From Candidatus Melainabacteria bacterium (GTDB lineage Bacteria > Cyanobacteriota > Vampirovibrionia > Gastranaerophilales > Gastranaerophilaceae), in assembly GCA_003258735.1 (NCBI GenBank), contig QHME01000002.1, forward strand, positions 62,001 through 126,000: a stretch of 64,000 bases of DNA, written 5' to 3'. Under the pieces are notes generated by a model. It was given only the letters and a program-made list of their open reading frames with translations, did no database searches and was not told the origin of the DNA. Made by a program: the position numbers and the translations under genes. Numbering within the stretch: position 1 is the first letter of the stretch; each line of letters begins with the position of its first letter. Shown here one piece after another: positions 34,708 through 42,605 of this stretch.

Positions 34708-35235
34708 TTATTCTTTGATTTCAATTTCTTCTTCTGAAGAATCATCGTCATTCTCTTCATCTTGTGAAATATCTTCACTATCTTCCGAATTTTCTTCTTC
34801 CGATTCATTGCCATCAGATTCTTCGTCTTCACTGTCGTCGTCTGAATCATCTTCTGAATTTTCTTCGGTTTCGTCAGTGTCTGACTCTTCTTCTGATGCT
34901 TTTGCCTCATCTTCTGCTTTTAGAGCCTCTTCAATTTCTTTTTCATCTTTTGCTCTGATTACAGGAATAGAAAGCATCAATGCCATTTGGTCACCCTCTT
35001 GGTCAAAATTTAATTCCAAAGCATCTTTGTCCATTTCAACATATTTTGACAAAAGTTCAACAAGCTCTCTTCTCATACGTTGTAAAAGCTCAGGAGTAAG
35101 ATTTGTTCTATCTTGCATCAAAACTACACGTAATCTGTTGCAAGCAACATTTTTCGCGCTTTCTTCTTCTGATTCTGTTTGTTTAAACAAGCTTAGAACT
35201 TTATTGCATAATTCTTTTAAAATATTTTCGCTCAT
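34708..35235 (-). CDS. minE: Cell division topological specificity factor MinE with long acidic tail
   Basis: MinE stimulates MinD ATPase and drives Min oscillation. The core (1-94) is normal: an amphipathic start MSENILKELCNKVLSLF, then NRLRVVLMQDRTNLTPELLQ (33-52) with the MinD-contacting helix/strand and IPVIR at the end. After that comes an extra tail of about 80 residues made almost wholly of Glu, Asp and Ser. MinE is usually about 90 residues, so this nearly doubles it. Last gene of minC-minD-minE, one base after minD, with a terminator behind. Confidence 0.92.
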   Translation of the reverse strand: MSENILKELCNKVLSLFKQTESEEESAKNVACNRLRVVLMQDRTNLTPELLQRMRRELVELLSKYVEMDKDALELNFDQEGDQMALMLSIPVIRAKDEKEIEEALKAEDEAKASEEESDTDETEENSEDDSDDDSEDEESDGNESEEENSEDSEDISQDEENDDDSSEEEIEIKE

Positions 35236-35236
35236 C

Positions 35237-36052
35237 TTACTTCTCCTTACCTACGAGGTGTGAGAAGAATTTCTTAACCTTGCCCATCAATGAATTGTCC
35301 TCTTCAAGGTTTAAGAACGGAACTTCTTCGCCCATAATTCTATGTGCTACATTTCTATAAGCTTGACCTGCCAATGAGTTTTCATCATTAACAATAGGTT
35401 CACCTTTGTTAGTTGATGTGATGATGCCTGTATCTTCTGGAATTATACCAATCAAATCAGCTGAAAGAATTTCTACAACATCTTCAACACTCATCATATC
35501 ATTTGATTTAATCAAATTAGGTCTTACTCTGTTTAACAACAGTTTGTAAGATTCGATTTCTTCTTTTGCTTCCAACAAACCAATAATTCTATCAGCATCA
35601 CGAACCGCAGACATTTCTGGAGTGGTAACAACAATTGCCTCATTCGCACCTGCCACTGCGTTTTGGAAACCTTGTTCAATACCTGCAGGACAGTCGACCA
35701 AAATATAATCAAAATCTTTTTTCAACTGTTCACAAATATCTTTCAATTGTTCCTCAGTAATTGCGGTTTTATCTCTTGTTTGAGCCGCCGCCAACAAGCA
35801 AAGATTAGGATTTTTCTTATCTTTTACAAGTGCTTGTTTCAATTTGCAACGTTTTTCAACAACATCAACAATTGTATAAACAATTCTGTTTTCCAAGCCT
35901 AAAAGCAGATCCAAATTTCTCAATCCAAGGTCTGTATCTATCATAACAACCTTGTTACCTGCTCTGGCAAGAGCTGTACCGATATTGGCATTAGTTGTAG
36001 TTTTACCGACACCGCCCTTTCCGGATGTAATTACTATTACTCTACCAGTCAT
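35237..36052 (-). CDS. minD: Septum site-determining ATPase MinD
   Basis: MinD is the membrane-cycling ATPase that recruits MinC. The deviant Walker A SGKGGVGKTTT (10-20), VMIDTDLGLRNLDLLLGLEN (about 36-55), VDCPAGIE (Walker B region) and the C-terminal amphipathic helix LMGKVKKFFSHLVGK for membrane binding are all present. At 271 residues length is standard. It lies between minC (10-base gap) and minE (1-base gap). Confidence 0.97.
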   Translation of the reverse strand: MTGRVIVITSGKGGVGKTTTNANIGTALARAGNKVVMIDTDLGLRNLDLLLGLENRIVYTIVDVVEKRCKLKQALVKDKKNPNLCLLAAAQTRDKTAITEEQLKDICEQLKKDFDYILVDCPAGIEQGFQNAVAGANEAIVVTTPEMSAVRDADRIIGLLEAKEEIESYKLLLNRVRPNLIKSNDMMSVEDVVEILSADLIGIIPEDTGIITSTNKGEPIVNDENSLAGQAYRNVAHRIMGEEVPFLNLEEDNSLMGKVKKFFSHLVGKEK

Positions 36053-36062
36053 TTATATCTCC

Positions 36063-37016
36063 TTAATTTTCTTCATGTATTTTTCTGATAACGATACTGC
36101 CTTTATATGTGAATGCTTCTTCCGGAACATATTCACTGGATTTTTGAATATAAGGCAAATTAACGGTATCCGGTCTTCTTGCAAAAACTTCGCCAATTCT
36201 GATTTGAACAGGATTAAGTTTAAGTGCTCTAATTTTTGCATAATTATTACCGTCAGAACCAGCATGAGCAATACCGCCTAAAATACCCCAAACAGTGATA
36301 TCACCTTTAGCAATAATCTCAGCTCCAGGATTTACATCACCAATAACCAAGATGTTACCATCAGATGAAATACTTTGTCCTGAACGGATTGTTTTTCTTA
36401 AATATAATGTAGGAAGAGATTCTGCAGCATTTTTCTTTGCAGAAATTTCTTCATCTGTTTCTTCCTTAGATTCTTGAGCCACGATTTGCTCTGCAATAGC
36501 ATCATTGTGACGAATTATCGGAGTGATTTCTTTTTCATCAGAGTCTTTATCTTCTACAGGTACAGACTCTTTTTCTGATTCAGCATCTTTTTCTTCAACA
36601 TCAGAACCTGTTGTTTCCTCATTATCAGCAGATTTAGTTTCAGGCTGACTATCTTCGCCAAAAATATTATCTAACGCGTCAGAAACCTCAGGAGCAGGTT
36701 CTTGAGATTCAAAAGCCGGAGCCTCAACCTGAGTTGTAAATTCAGAAATTTTAATATCCAATTCTGTAGCTGATTCAAGAGTTGTTGTTGAACTTGTACT
36801 GATAAAAGCAAGTTGAGATTCCATCAATTCAACAAGTGTTTTGATACTTGTTAATTCTGATGTGGACAAATCAACAGAACCTAACTTCAAACAAATATGT
36901 TTTCCTTTAGATTCAGGCATATCCAAAACTCTTGAAAGTTCATAAATAATTTCAGAGGTCTTTCTCGCAGAAGTCAAATCAACGATAAAACCATTCTCAA
37001 TATATCCCTTATCCAT
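36063..37016 (-). CDS. minC: Septum site-determining protein MinC with acidic linker
   Basis: MinC blocks FtsZ assembly away from midcell. N-terminal domain about 1-95; C-terminal beta-helix domain about 200-317 with TLYLRKTIRSGQSI, GNILVIGDVNPGAEIIAKGD and VWGILGGIAHAG, which includes the MinD-binding face. The two are joined by a long acidic linker (about 95-200), far longer than the short linker of E. coli MinC. First gene of the minCDE operon. Confidence 0.93.
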   Translation of the reverse strand: MDKGYIENGFIVDLTSARKTSEIIYELSRVLDMPESKGKHICLKLGSVDLSTSELTSIKTLVELMESQLAFISTSSTTTLESATELDIKISEFTTQVEAPAFESQEPAPEVSDALDNIFGEDSQPETKSADNEETTGSDVEEKDAESEKESVPVEDKDSDEKEITPIIRHNDAIAEQIVAQESKEETDEEISAKKNAAESLPTLYLRKTIRSGQSISSDGNILVIGDVNPGAEIIAKGDITVWGILGGIAHAGSDGNNYAKIRALKLNPVQIRIGEVFARRPDTVNLPYIQKSSEYVPEEAFTYKGSIVIRKIHEEN

Positions 37017-37099
37017 TTTTCCCTTTCCAAAAATTCACTTACATGGATAAGTTACACGAAACAATTCATGACTTCAAGAATTTGTAATCAATTATTACG

Positions 37100-38032
37100 T
37101 TATGCCAAGAACGAGCTGTCACTTACTCGTTTGTTTATTACTCTTTGCCCTAGTTCATCTTTTGTAATTTTGCCATCTTTATTGGCATCCAAACCTTTAT
37201 TTGCAGCATAATAACCGTCACCTGCGCTTGCTACAACCGATTGTTTAGCTCTTGCAGGCAAAAATATCAAAGCGTACAAATCACCTGCAGATAAAGTTGC
37301 ATTTTCAGGATATCCTGCAATTCTTTTACTCATTTGAATACATTTTTCAACATAATCTAACTGTTGAACAGGACTCATTGCAGCTAAAGCCGCAGTTGTA
37401 GTACCCATAGCTTTTGCCGTTGATTCCATAAATTGAATCAACCCTGTTGCAGAACTGCCTTTGTTTTTAGCTTTCGCATTAATTCCTGATTCTGCATTCA
37501 TCAAACCAAGTAAATCTTTATAATTGCAATGCAATCTCTGTGCTATTTGTTTAACTTTATTTAAAAATTCAGGTCCATAACCATTACCTTTCAAATTCAC
37601 CTTTGCCTCAGGTCCTGAAACTGTTGCAGATGAACTTGTTGAAAATGTATTATTAAAATTAATAGTTGGGAAGGTAAGCGTTGGCGCTGGAATATATTTC
37701 ATGTTGCTCATAACCTTTTGCAACCCTGCCATATAAGAATCCATCAATCCTCCGCCTGACATATTAGCGTAATTTGGAACAGATGGCATACTAGTGCCTG
37801 TCATATTCAGATTCGTCGGCAATGTTGGTGTTGGAATAGTCGGCATTGCTGGCATAGACATTGGAATATTCGTCGGCATTGGCATCATCGTAGGCTGTGG
37901 GCAAGAAAACACCGACATACCCATCATCGCAGCATAATTAGGCGCAGGAGGCATCATCCCAACAAATGGGTTTGAAAGCCCCATCATAGGCATATTATAT
38001 GTTTTGATATTTATGACGTGTTTTTCAAACAT
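37100..38032 (-). CDS. Lytic transglycosylase-like protein with Met/Pro-rich N-terminus and EF-hand
   Basis: The C-terminal half (about 150-275) is an SLT/lysozyme-like domain: LLGLMNAESGINAKAKNKGS with the catalytic Glu, then SATGLIQFMESTAKAMGTT. An EF-hand loop DANKDGKITKDE follows near residue 285. The N-terminal 130 residues are rich in Met, Pro and Asn (for example PTMMPMPTNIPMSM) and low complexity. No signal peptide is seen, which is odd for a wall enzyme; export may use another route, as for flagellar or phage-type lysins. An ATG at 37993 is an alternative start. Monocistronic. Confidence 0.75.
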   Translation of the reverse strand: MFEKHVINIKTYNMPMMGLSNPFVGMMPPAPNYAAMMGMSVFSCPQPTMMPMPTNIPMSMPAMPTIPTPTLPTNLNMTGTSMPSVPNYANMSGGGLMDSYMAGLQKVMSNMKYIPAPTLTFPTINFNNTFSTSSSATVSGPEAKVNLKGNGYGPEFLNKVKQIAQRLHCNYKDLLGLMNAESGINAKAKNKGSSATGLIQFMESTAKAMGTTTAALAAMSPVQQLDYVEKCIQMSKRIAGYPENATLSAGDLYALIFLPARAKQSVVASAGDGYYAANKGLDANKDGKITKDELGQRVINKRVSDSSFLA

Positions 38033-38078
38033 TGCGCGCTATAATTCCTGATTAATATCCATCTATATATATAAACGC

Positions 38079-38107
38079 AAAAAGTATATACAAATTGCAT
38101 ACTTTTT
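38079..38107. other. Inverted repeat in divergent promoter region
   Basis: AAAAAGTAT and ATACTTTTT flank 11 bases, between the transglycosylase-like gene and the Nudix-type regulator gene. It is a possible operator for the latter. Confidence 0.4.
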
Positions 38108-38208
38108 ACTCTATGTAAACAAATATTAATATTATTAATAATTTGATTTATAGTATTGATTATGTTTATTATATAAATATATAAGAAGGGGAAAAAGGTC
38201 ATATAATA

Positions 38209-38889
38209 ATGTTCAGCGTAACTAAAACTCACGAAATTACAGTCGACGTCGTTATTTTGACGATTAAAAATGACAACATTCAAGTATTGCTTGTTAAACG
38301 TACAACAGAACCATTCAAAGGCAAATGGGCAATCCCCGGAGGTTATATCCGATTGTCCGAAAACTTGGATGAAGCAGCTTTAAGAGTATTGAAAGAAAAA
38401 ACGGCAGTAGATAATATTTATCTTGAACAGCTTTATACATTCGGTGATCCGCTTCGTCACCCTAACGCTCGTGTTATTACCTGTGCATATTTCGCATTAG
38501 TTCGTTCAGAAGATATAAAAATCGTTTCAACTCCTGAACTAGGCTGGCACAAAATCAACGACCTCCCAGCTTTGGCTTATGACCACAAAGAAATTATTCA
38601 GTATTCCCTAAAAAGAACAAGAGAAAGATTGGAACTTTGCCCTGTTGCTTACCAGCTTTTGCCTGAAAAATTTACACTTACAGAAATGCAAAAAGCTTAT
38701 GAACTTATTATGGGCAAAAAGTTAGACAAACGTAATTTTAGAAAAAAAGCGCTTGCAACTGACGGTCTGATTGAACTTGAGGAATATACAAAATCATCCT
38801 CAAAACGTCCTGCAAGACTATATACTTTTGAGAACATTGAATTAAACTCAAAAAGAGCACATTTTATCAAAAAAGGAGAAAATAAATAA
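38209..38889 (+). CDS. NrtR-type Nudix-like transcriptional regulator
   Basis: A Nudix-fold domain (about 10-140: TVDVVILTIKNDNIQVLLVK and GKWAIPGGYIRLSENLDEAA) joined to a C-terminal winged helix (about 150-215: EKFTLTEMQKAYELIMGKKL and NFRKKALATDGLI). The Nudix box is broken: where RE-x-x-EE is needed it reads RVLKEK, so hydrolysis is unlikely. This is the pattern of NrtR-type regulators that sense ADP-ribose or a related compound. No NAD-synthesis gene is adjacent. Its stop overlaps the secG start (TAATG), so both are translated together. Confidence 0.83.
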   Translation: MFSVTKTHEITVDVVILTIKNDNIQVLLVKRTTEPFKGKWAIPGGYIRLSENLDEAALRVLKEKTAVDNIYLEQLYTFGDPLRHPNARVITCAYFALVRSEDIKIVSTPELGWHKINDLPALAYDHKEIIQYSLKRTRERLELCPVAYQLLPEKFTLTEMQKAYELIMGKKLDKRNFRKKALATDGLIELEEYTKSSSKRPARLYTFENIELNSKRAHFIKKGENK

Positions 38890-39113
38890 TGGTAAATATA
38901 TTATGGACAATTGAAACTGTGACAGCAGTGTTGTTAATAGTTTTGATTTTGTTACATTCCCCAAAAGGTGATGGCATCGGTGGTATCGGTGGAGCATCTC
39001 ATGTTTTTGCATCTCAAAAAAGTGCAGAAAAAGGATTAAACAAATTGACAGGTATTGTTTGTGCAATTTTTATTATTTGTACATTCCTAATCGGATTTGG
39101 TATTGTAAAATAA
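38889..39113 (+). CDS. secG: Protein translocase subunit SecG
   Basis: SecG is the small subunit of SecYEG. The 74-residue protein has two membrane helices (about 5-25 and 53-72) and between them the conserved LLHSPKGDGIGGIGGASHVF loop. ATG overlaps the stop of the regulator gene by one base. A terminator follows 30 bases after its stop. Confidence 0.93.
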   Translation: MVNILWTIETVTAVLLIVLILLHSPKGDGIGGIGGASHVFASQKSAEKGLNKLTGIVCAIFIICTFLIGFGIVK

Positions 39114-39142
39114 ATTAAAACCAATTAATCAATTTAAAATTT

Positions 39143-39174
39143 AAAATCCCCACAAATTTTACTGTGGGGATTTT
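39143..39174 (+). terminator. Terminator after secG
   Basis: AAAATCCCCACA pairs with TGTGGGGATTTT over an 8-base loop. It is symmetrical and followed by GATAAAAGG. Confidence 0.88.
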
Positions 39175-39191
39175 GATAAAAGGAGATTTTT

Positions 39192-39440
39192 ATGAAGCCC
39201 GCCCAAATTGTAAGTGGAATATGCGTAGCAGCATCTGTTGTATGTGCAGGTTCTATCGCATCAGGATATGGAATAAAACAACACAAAGATAGTGCCGCAA
39301 AACTTGCCAAACAATGCAAAAACACAATTAATTCTTTAGATATAAAAGCACAGTATGAAAAAACTCATCTTCAAACTGTTTCATCCATAAGAAAACAATC
39401 TGATGAAAGTTTGAAAGTTATATCTAAAGCGGCAAAATAA
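39192..39440 (+). CDS. Small exported or anchored protein, 82 aa
   Basis: Function unknown. A hydrophobic N-terminus (about 5-27: QIVSGICVAASVVCAGSIAS) suggests a signal peptide or membrane anchor; the Cys residues do not form a good lipobox. The rest is a Lys/Gln-rich helix. AAAGGAGA lies upstream. It is 19 bases before the SDR gene on the same strand. Confidence 0.65.
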   Translation: MKPAQIVSGICVAASVVCAGSIASGYGIKQHKDSAAKLAKQCKNTINSLDIKAQYEKTHLQTVSSIRKQSDESLKVISKAAK

Positions 39441-39459
39441 ATTAAAAAGGAATAAAAGC

Positions 39460-40167
39460 ATGAATATATTAGTGACAGGTGCATCAAAAGGTATCGGAAG
39501 AACTATCGCAAAAGAACTAAAATTTATTGGAGAAGTTTACGTAACTGCTCGAAATGAGTCAGCATTGCTTGATTTTGGAGTTCACAATTACTGTGTATGT
39601 GACCTGTCAAAGGAAGAAGATTTGTTAAAGCTTGGCAAATTCATTGAAGAAAAAGAAATCGACATTTTGATAAACAACGCAGGCGAATATATTTATTGCG
39701 GAATTGACGAAACTGAGCTATACAAACTAGACCACATGTTGGCAGTAAATTTAAGAGCTCCAATATATTTGATGCACAAAGCAGTTCCACACATGAAGAA
39801 AAACAAATTTGGTAGAATCATCAATATCGGTTCAATTTCAGGAGTTATGGGAGAGGCAAATGCCGCAATTTATTCAGCAACAAAAGCAGGACTAATCGGC
39901 TTGTCAAAAGCTACCGGATTAGAACTTGCCGAATACGGAATTACCGTAAATACAATCAATCCGGGGTGGGTTGATACGGAACTTGGAAGAGAATCAATTG
40001 AGGATAGCGAATTTACACAAGAAGAAATATTAGAAACCGTTCCACAAAGACGATTTGTTAAACCTGAAGAAATTGCAGGACTTGTAAAATATTTAATTTC
40101 AGAAGATGCAAAAGGTATCACAGGACAATCTATTAACCTATGCGCAGGATTGTCTGTAGGAATTTAG
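39460..40167 (+). CDS. Short-chain dehydrogenase/reductase (FabG-like)
   Basis: Classical SDR of 235 residues: NAD(P) motif TGASKGIG (6-13), NNAG (about 73-76), catalytic Ser in NIGSISGV and Y-x-x-x-K in YSATKAG, then NTINPGWVDTELG. The length and motifs suit 3-oxoacyl-ACP reductase, but the family is broad and no fatty acid genes adjoin it, so only the class is safe. AAAAGG precedes the ATG. Confidence 0.87.
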   Translation: MNILVTGASKGIGRTIAKELKFIGEVYVTARNESALLDFGVHNYCVCDLSKEEDLLKLGKFIEEKEIDILINNAGEYIYCGIDETELYKLDHMLAVNLRAPIYLMHKAVPHMKKNKFGRIINIGSISGVMGEANAAIYSATKAGLIGLSKATGLELAEYGITVNTINPGWVDTELGRESIEDSEFTQEEILETVPQRRFVKPEEIAGLVKYLISEDAKGITGQSINLCAGLSVGI

Positions 40168-40194
40168 TAGCTCTACATTTACATACAACCATAA

Positions 40195-40268
40195 ACTGAC
40201 TAGAATATGAGCTAAACTAAAGCAATAATAATATTCTAGTCCTACTTAGTATTTCAAAATCTCTAATC
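40195..40268. repeat. Diverged copy of the repeat at 32999
   Basis: GACTAGAAT-x-TGAG, TAATATTCT, GTCCTACT, GTATTTCA and TCTC appear in the same order and spacing as at 33005-33075, with many substitutions between. It is part of a 435-base gene-free gap (40168-40602) that also holds a hairpin at 40294 and otherwise shows nothing definite. Confidence 0.65.
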
Positions 40269-40293
40269 AAAACACTATTATCTTAGCATGTAG

Positions 40294-40313
40294 GGTGGGC
40301 TCACCAGCCCACC
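40294..40313. repeat. Hairpin GGTGGGCT/AGCCCACC
   Basis: An 8-bp perfect stem with a CACC loop inside TAGGGTGGGC...CACC, a GC-rich islet in AT-rich DNA. No T run follows, so it looks more like a dispersed palindromic repeat than a terminator. Confidence 0.6.
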
Positions 40314-40602
40314 AATAAAATTATTAATATGTAATCTCAATATGTTCAGTTAGAGATTCTGAATAGCAAGAAAATTATATGCGCGTAAAACTTGCACAAA
40401 TTTTCAAGGCTTTCAGAATGACAATATTTTTACGTTGTCACAGTGCAATGCCGACTTAAAAATTTAAACAGCCTGACATCTTGTCCTCTTCTTTAATAAT
40501 ATTCTTTATTCACACAACTTAACATTTTTAAGATTTTAAGCAATTTTATTTTTGTTTTGTGTTTAAAACTTTGTAAATAGTGTATAGAAGAAAGGTTCTA
40601 TC

Positions 40603-41037
40603 GTGCAAATAGGTAACAATTATCAATCCCCGAATTTTGGTATGGCATTCAAAGTACCTAAAAACGTAAAATGCTCCTCCGAGATAACTCCTGAATGTAT
40701 TAAACGAGCTCAAGAAGCTTTAAAAGATACAAAAACTTGGCATTTGACACTAATGAACAATGGAGAACCTAGAATTTATGATAATGCAGATTCTGCATTC
40801 GTATCAGAATTTCATGTTACAAGACCACTAGATGGAGAATTAAAAATCAATACAAGATGGGATGGTTCACCTTACCAAAGATTTGTTACAAAAGGGCAAA
40901 GATACTGTGAACGTGTAAATATGAAAGATAAAGAATCAGCCGTCGCAGCTTATACAAAAATTAAAAAAGCTCCAACTTTACTAGATAGAGTTGTCGAAAT
41001 AGTAAAAGTCTTGGAAGATTTTGGAACAAAATACTAA
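40603..41037 (+). CDS. Lineage-type protein with NFGMAFKV motif, 144 aa (paralogue 1)
   Basis: Unknown function. The GTG start (AAAGG 10 bases before it) opens MQIGNNYQSPNFGMAFKVPK. Similar to the next gene: both have ALKDTKTWHL or ELKDTKHYHL, a RWDG or TWDG block in the middle and an alternating ES/EA-A-AY repeat near the end. No signal peptide. The pair are tandem paralogues of a family that seems restricted to this lineage. Confidence 0.72.
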   Translation: MQIGNNYQSPNFGMAFKVPKNVKCSSEITPECIKRAQEALKDTKTWHLTLMNNGEPRIYDNADSAFVSEFHVTRPLDGELKINTRWDGSPYQRFVTKGQRYCERVNMKDKESAVAAYTKIKKAPTLLDRVVEIVKVLEDFGTKY

Positions 41038-41074
41038 CATAGATATTTAATAATAAAATCAGAAAGGGAAAATT

Positions 41075-41626
41075 ATGCAAGTAAACAACAATATGTCAGC
41101 TCAAAACTTTGGTATGGCACTAAAAATCAAACCAGAAGCTATGCCTGCATTAAAAAATGCAAGCATTGAAACGCTTGAAAAATTAGGAAAAATCGGTGAA
41201 GAGTTAAAAGACACCAAACACTACCATTTGGAAATCGGAGAAAATATGAGACCTCGTATCACTTCTCATTTTGCAAACAAATATCTTCCCCCATTTGACC
41301 CTAAACAACCAAATGCATTGACCCCTGAATTTCTAAGTGTACATACAACTTGGGATGGTACAGAAATTTATGGACTTGCAAAAAATAAACCATATCAGCA
41401 CTTAATTCAATATGAATCAAAAGAAGCTGCACTAGATGCATATAAAAGGATTTCAGAACAAAAATCAGACCTTGATAGAGCCGCTGTATTTACAAAAGAA
41501 TTAGATAAACGTCAAATTCAAAAAGATGAAGAAAATGCTAGAGAACGCGCAGCAAAAGCTGCAGTTGAAAACACAGCAAATGATTTGTTTGCAAAATTTG
41601 GAACACCTGCTGAAGAAAGTTTATAA
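41075..41626 (+). CDS. Lineage-type protein with NFGMALKI motif, 183 aa (paralogue 2)
   Basis: Paralogue of the preceding gene, opening MQVNNNMSAQNFGMALKIKP. It shares ELKDTKHYHLEIGENMRPRI and VHTTWDG with it and adds a charged helical C-terminus (about 140-183, EENARERAAKAAVENTA). AAAGGGAAAATT precedes the ATG. It follows after 37 bases and ends before a strong terminator, so the two form one unit. Confidence 0.72.
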   Translation: MQVNNNMSAQNFGMALKIKPEAMPALKNASIETLEKLGKIGEELKDTKHYHLEIGENMRPRITSHFANKYLPPFDPKQPNALTPEFLSVHTTWDGTEIYGLAKNKPYQHLIQYESKEAALDAYKRISEQKSDLDRAAVFTKELDKRQIQKDEENARERAAKAAVENTANDLFAKFGTPAEESL

Positions 41627-41643
41627 ATAAAACATTGATGTTA

Positions 41644-41676
41644 AAAGTAGCGCGCCCTGTTTGGGCGCGCTACTTT
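41644..41676. terminator. Bidirectional terminator between paralogue 2 and ricT
   Basis: A perfect 14-bp stem, AAAGTAGCGCGCCC and complement, with a TGTTT loop and T-rich flank TTTCTTTATT on the plus strand. It serves the convergent genes on both sides. Confidence 0.92.
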
Positions 41677-41681
41677 CTTTA

Positions 41682-42605
41682 TTAAATATTTCCCGTTGAA
41701 CTGTTTCTATCATCTTCCAGTTGCTTAATATCAATATTTGAATCTTCTTCCGTATAGTTATTTATCACCGGAACATCAATTTCGACATTGACATCTGCAT
41801 CAACCATCTCAATATCATTTTTATCAAAGTCTTTAGTCTTGCCATCTTCAAGTTTTACTTGAACTTTTCCACTCATAAATTGCAAGTTAGAAACTTTACC
41901 CAAACCTTCAGTAGTCATAACTGTAGACCCAATTGGCGGCATACCTTTTGCAGCATCAATATAATTTGAATATTCATAGGTCAAACAGCAAAGCAACCTA
42001 CCGCAAGTACCAGAAATTTTCCCTGGAGCTATCGGCATACCTTGGTCTTTTGCCAATTTTACATTAATTGTTGCAAATTTCCTCAAAAAACTTGAACAGC
42101 AGAACGGTTGTCCACACAAACCAACACCTTCTAAGATTGAGGTCTCATCCCTAACTCCGATATGTCTCAAATCAATTCGAACCCTTGTAAAAGTTTGAGT
42201 CAAATCTTTCAAAAGTGCTCTAAAATCAACCCTTTCAGGAGCGGTATAATAGAAAGTAATCTTGCGTCTGTCAAAAGTAATTCTACATTGGACAAGATTC
42301 ATAACAAGTTTGTGCTGTTTTATTAGTGCCTGACATTTGAAAAATGCTTCAACTTCTTCTTTTTTAATATCATCAAGAGTTTGCAAATCACGCTGAGTCA
42401 ATACTCTGATAACATTGAATGGTTCAGGTTTATTTTTTGCGTGTTTCCAAATCTGTTCAACTTGAGAATTAACAAGAAAAACTTTTAATGCCTCTTCCCC
42501 TTTTTCGGTTCTGACAATAACCATCTGCCCATCTTGAAGATGGATATTATCAGGAACATTCAGAGGATAAAATGTATTTTTCAAATATCTTACAGCAAAT
42601 TTCAT
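41682..42605 (-). CDS. ricT: PSP1-domain protein RicT (YaaT)
   Basis: PSP1-family protein of 307 residues. The Cys clusters GLCGQPFCCSSFL and GTCGRLLCCLTYE are the hallmark; in Bacillus the RicA-RicF-RicT complex binds iron-sulfur clusters through such residues and aids RNase Y-dependent mRNA maturation. A C-terminal extension (about 265-307) is acidic and Asn-rich. Its start overlaps gpsA by one base. RicA and RicF are not in the window, so a complex is inferred. Confidence 0.9.
   Translation of the reverse strand: MKFAVRYLKNTFYPLNVPDNIHLQDGQMVIVRTEKGEEALKVFLVNSQVEQIWKHAKNKPEPFNVIRVLTQRDLQTLDDIKKEEVEAFFKCQALIKQHKLVMNLVQCRITFDRRKITFYYTAPERVDFRALLKDLTQTFTRVRIDLRHIGVRDETSILEGVGLCGQPFCCSSFLRKFATINVKLAKDQGMPIAPGKISGTCGRLLCCLTYEYSNYIDAAKGMPPIGSTVMTTEGLGKVSNLQFMSGKVQVKLEDGKTKDFDKNDIEMVDADVNVEIDVPVINNYTEEDSNIDIKQLEDDRNSSTGNI

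Noticed and set aside
34715..35263. 182-residue Ser-rich plus-strand frame
   Set aside because: It is the exact antisense of minE; its Ser runs come from the Glu/Asp/Ser tail codons.
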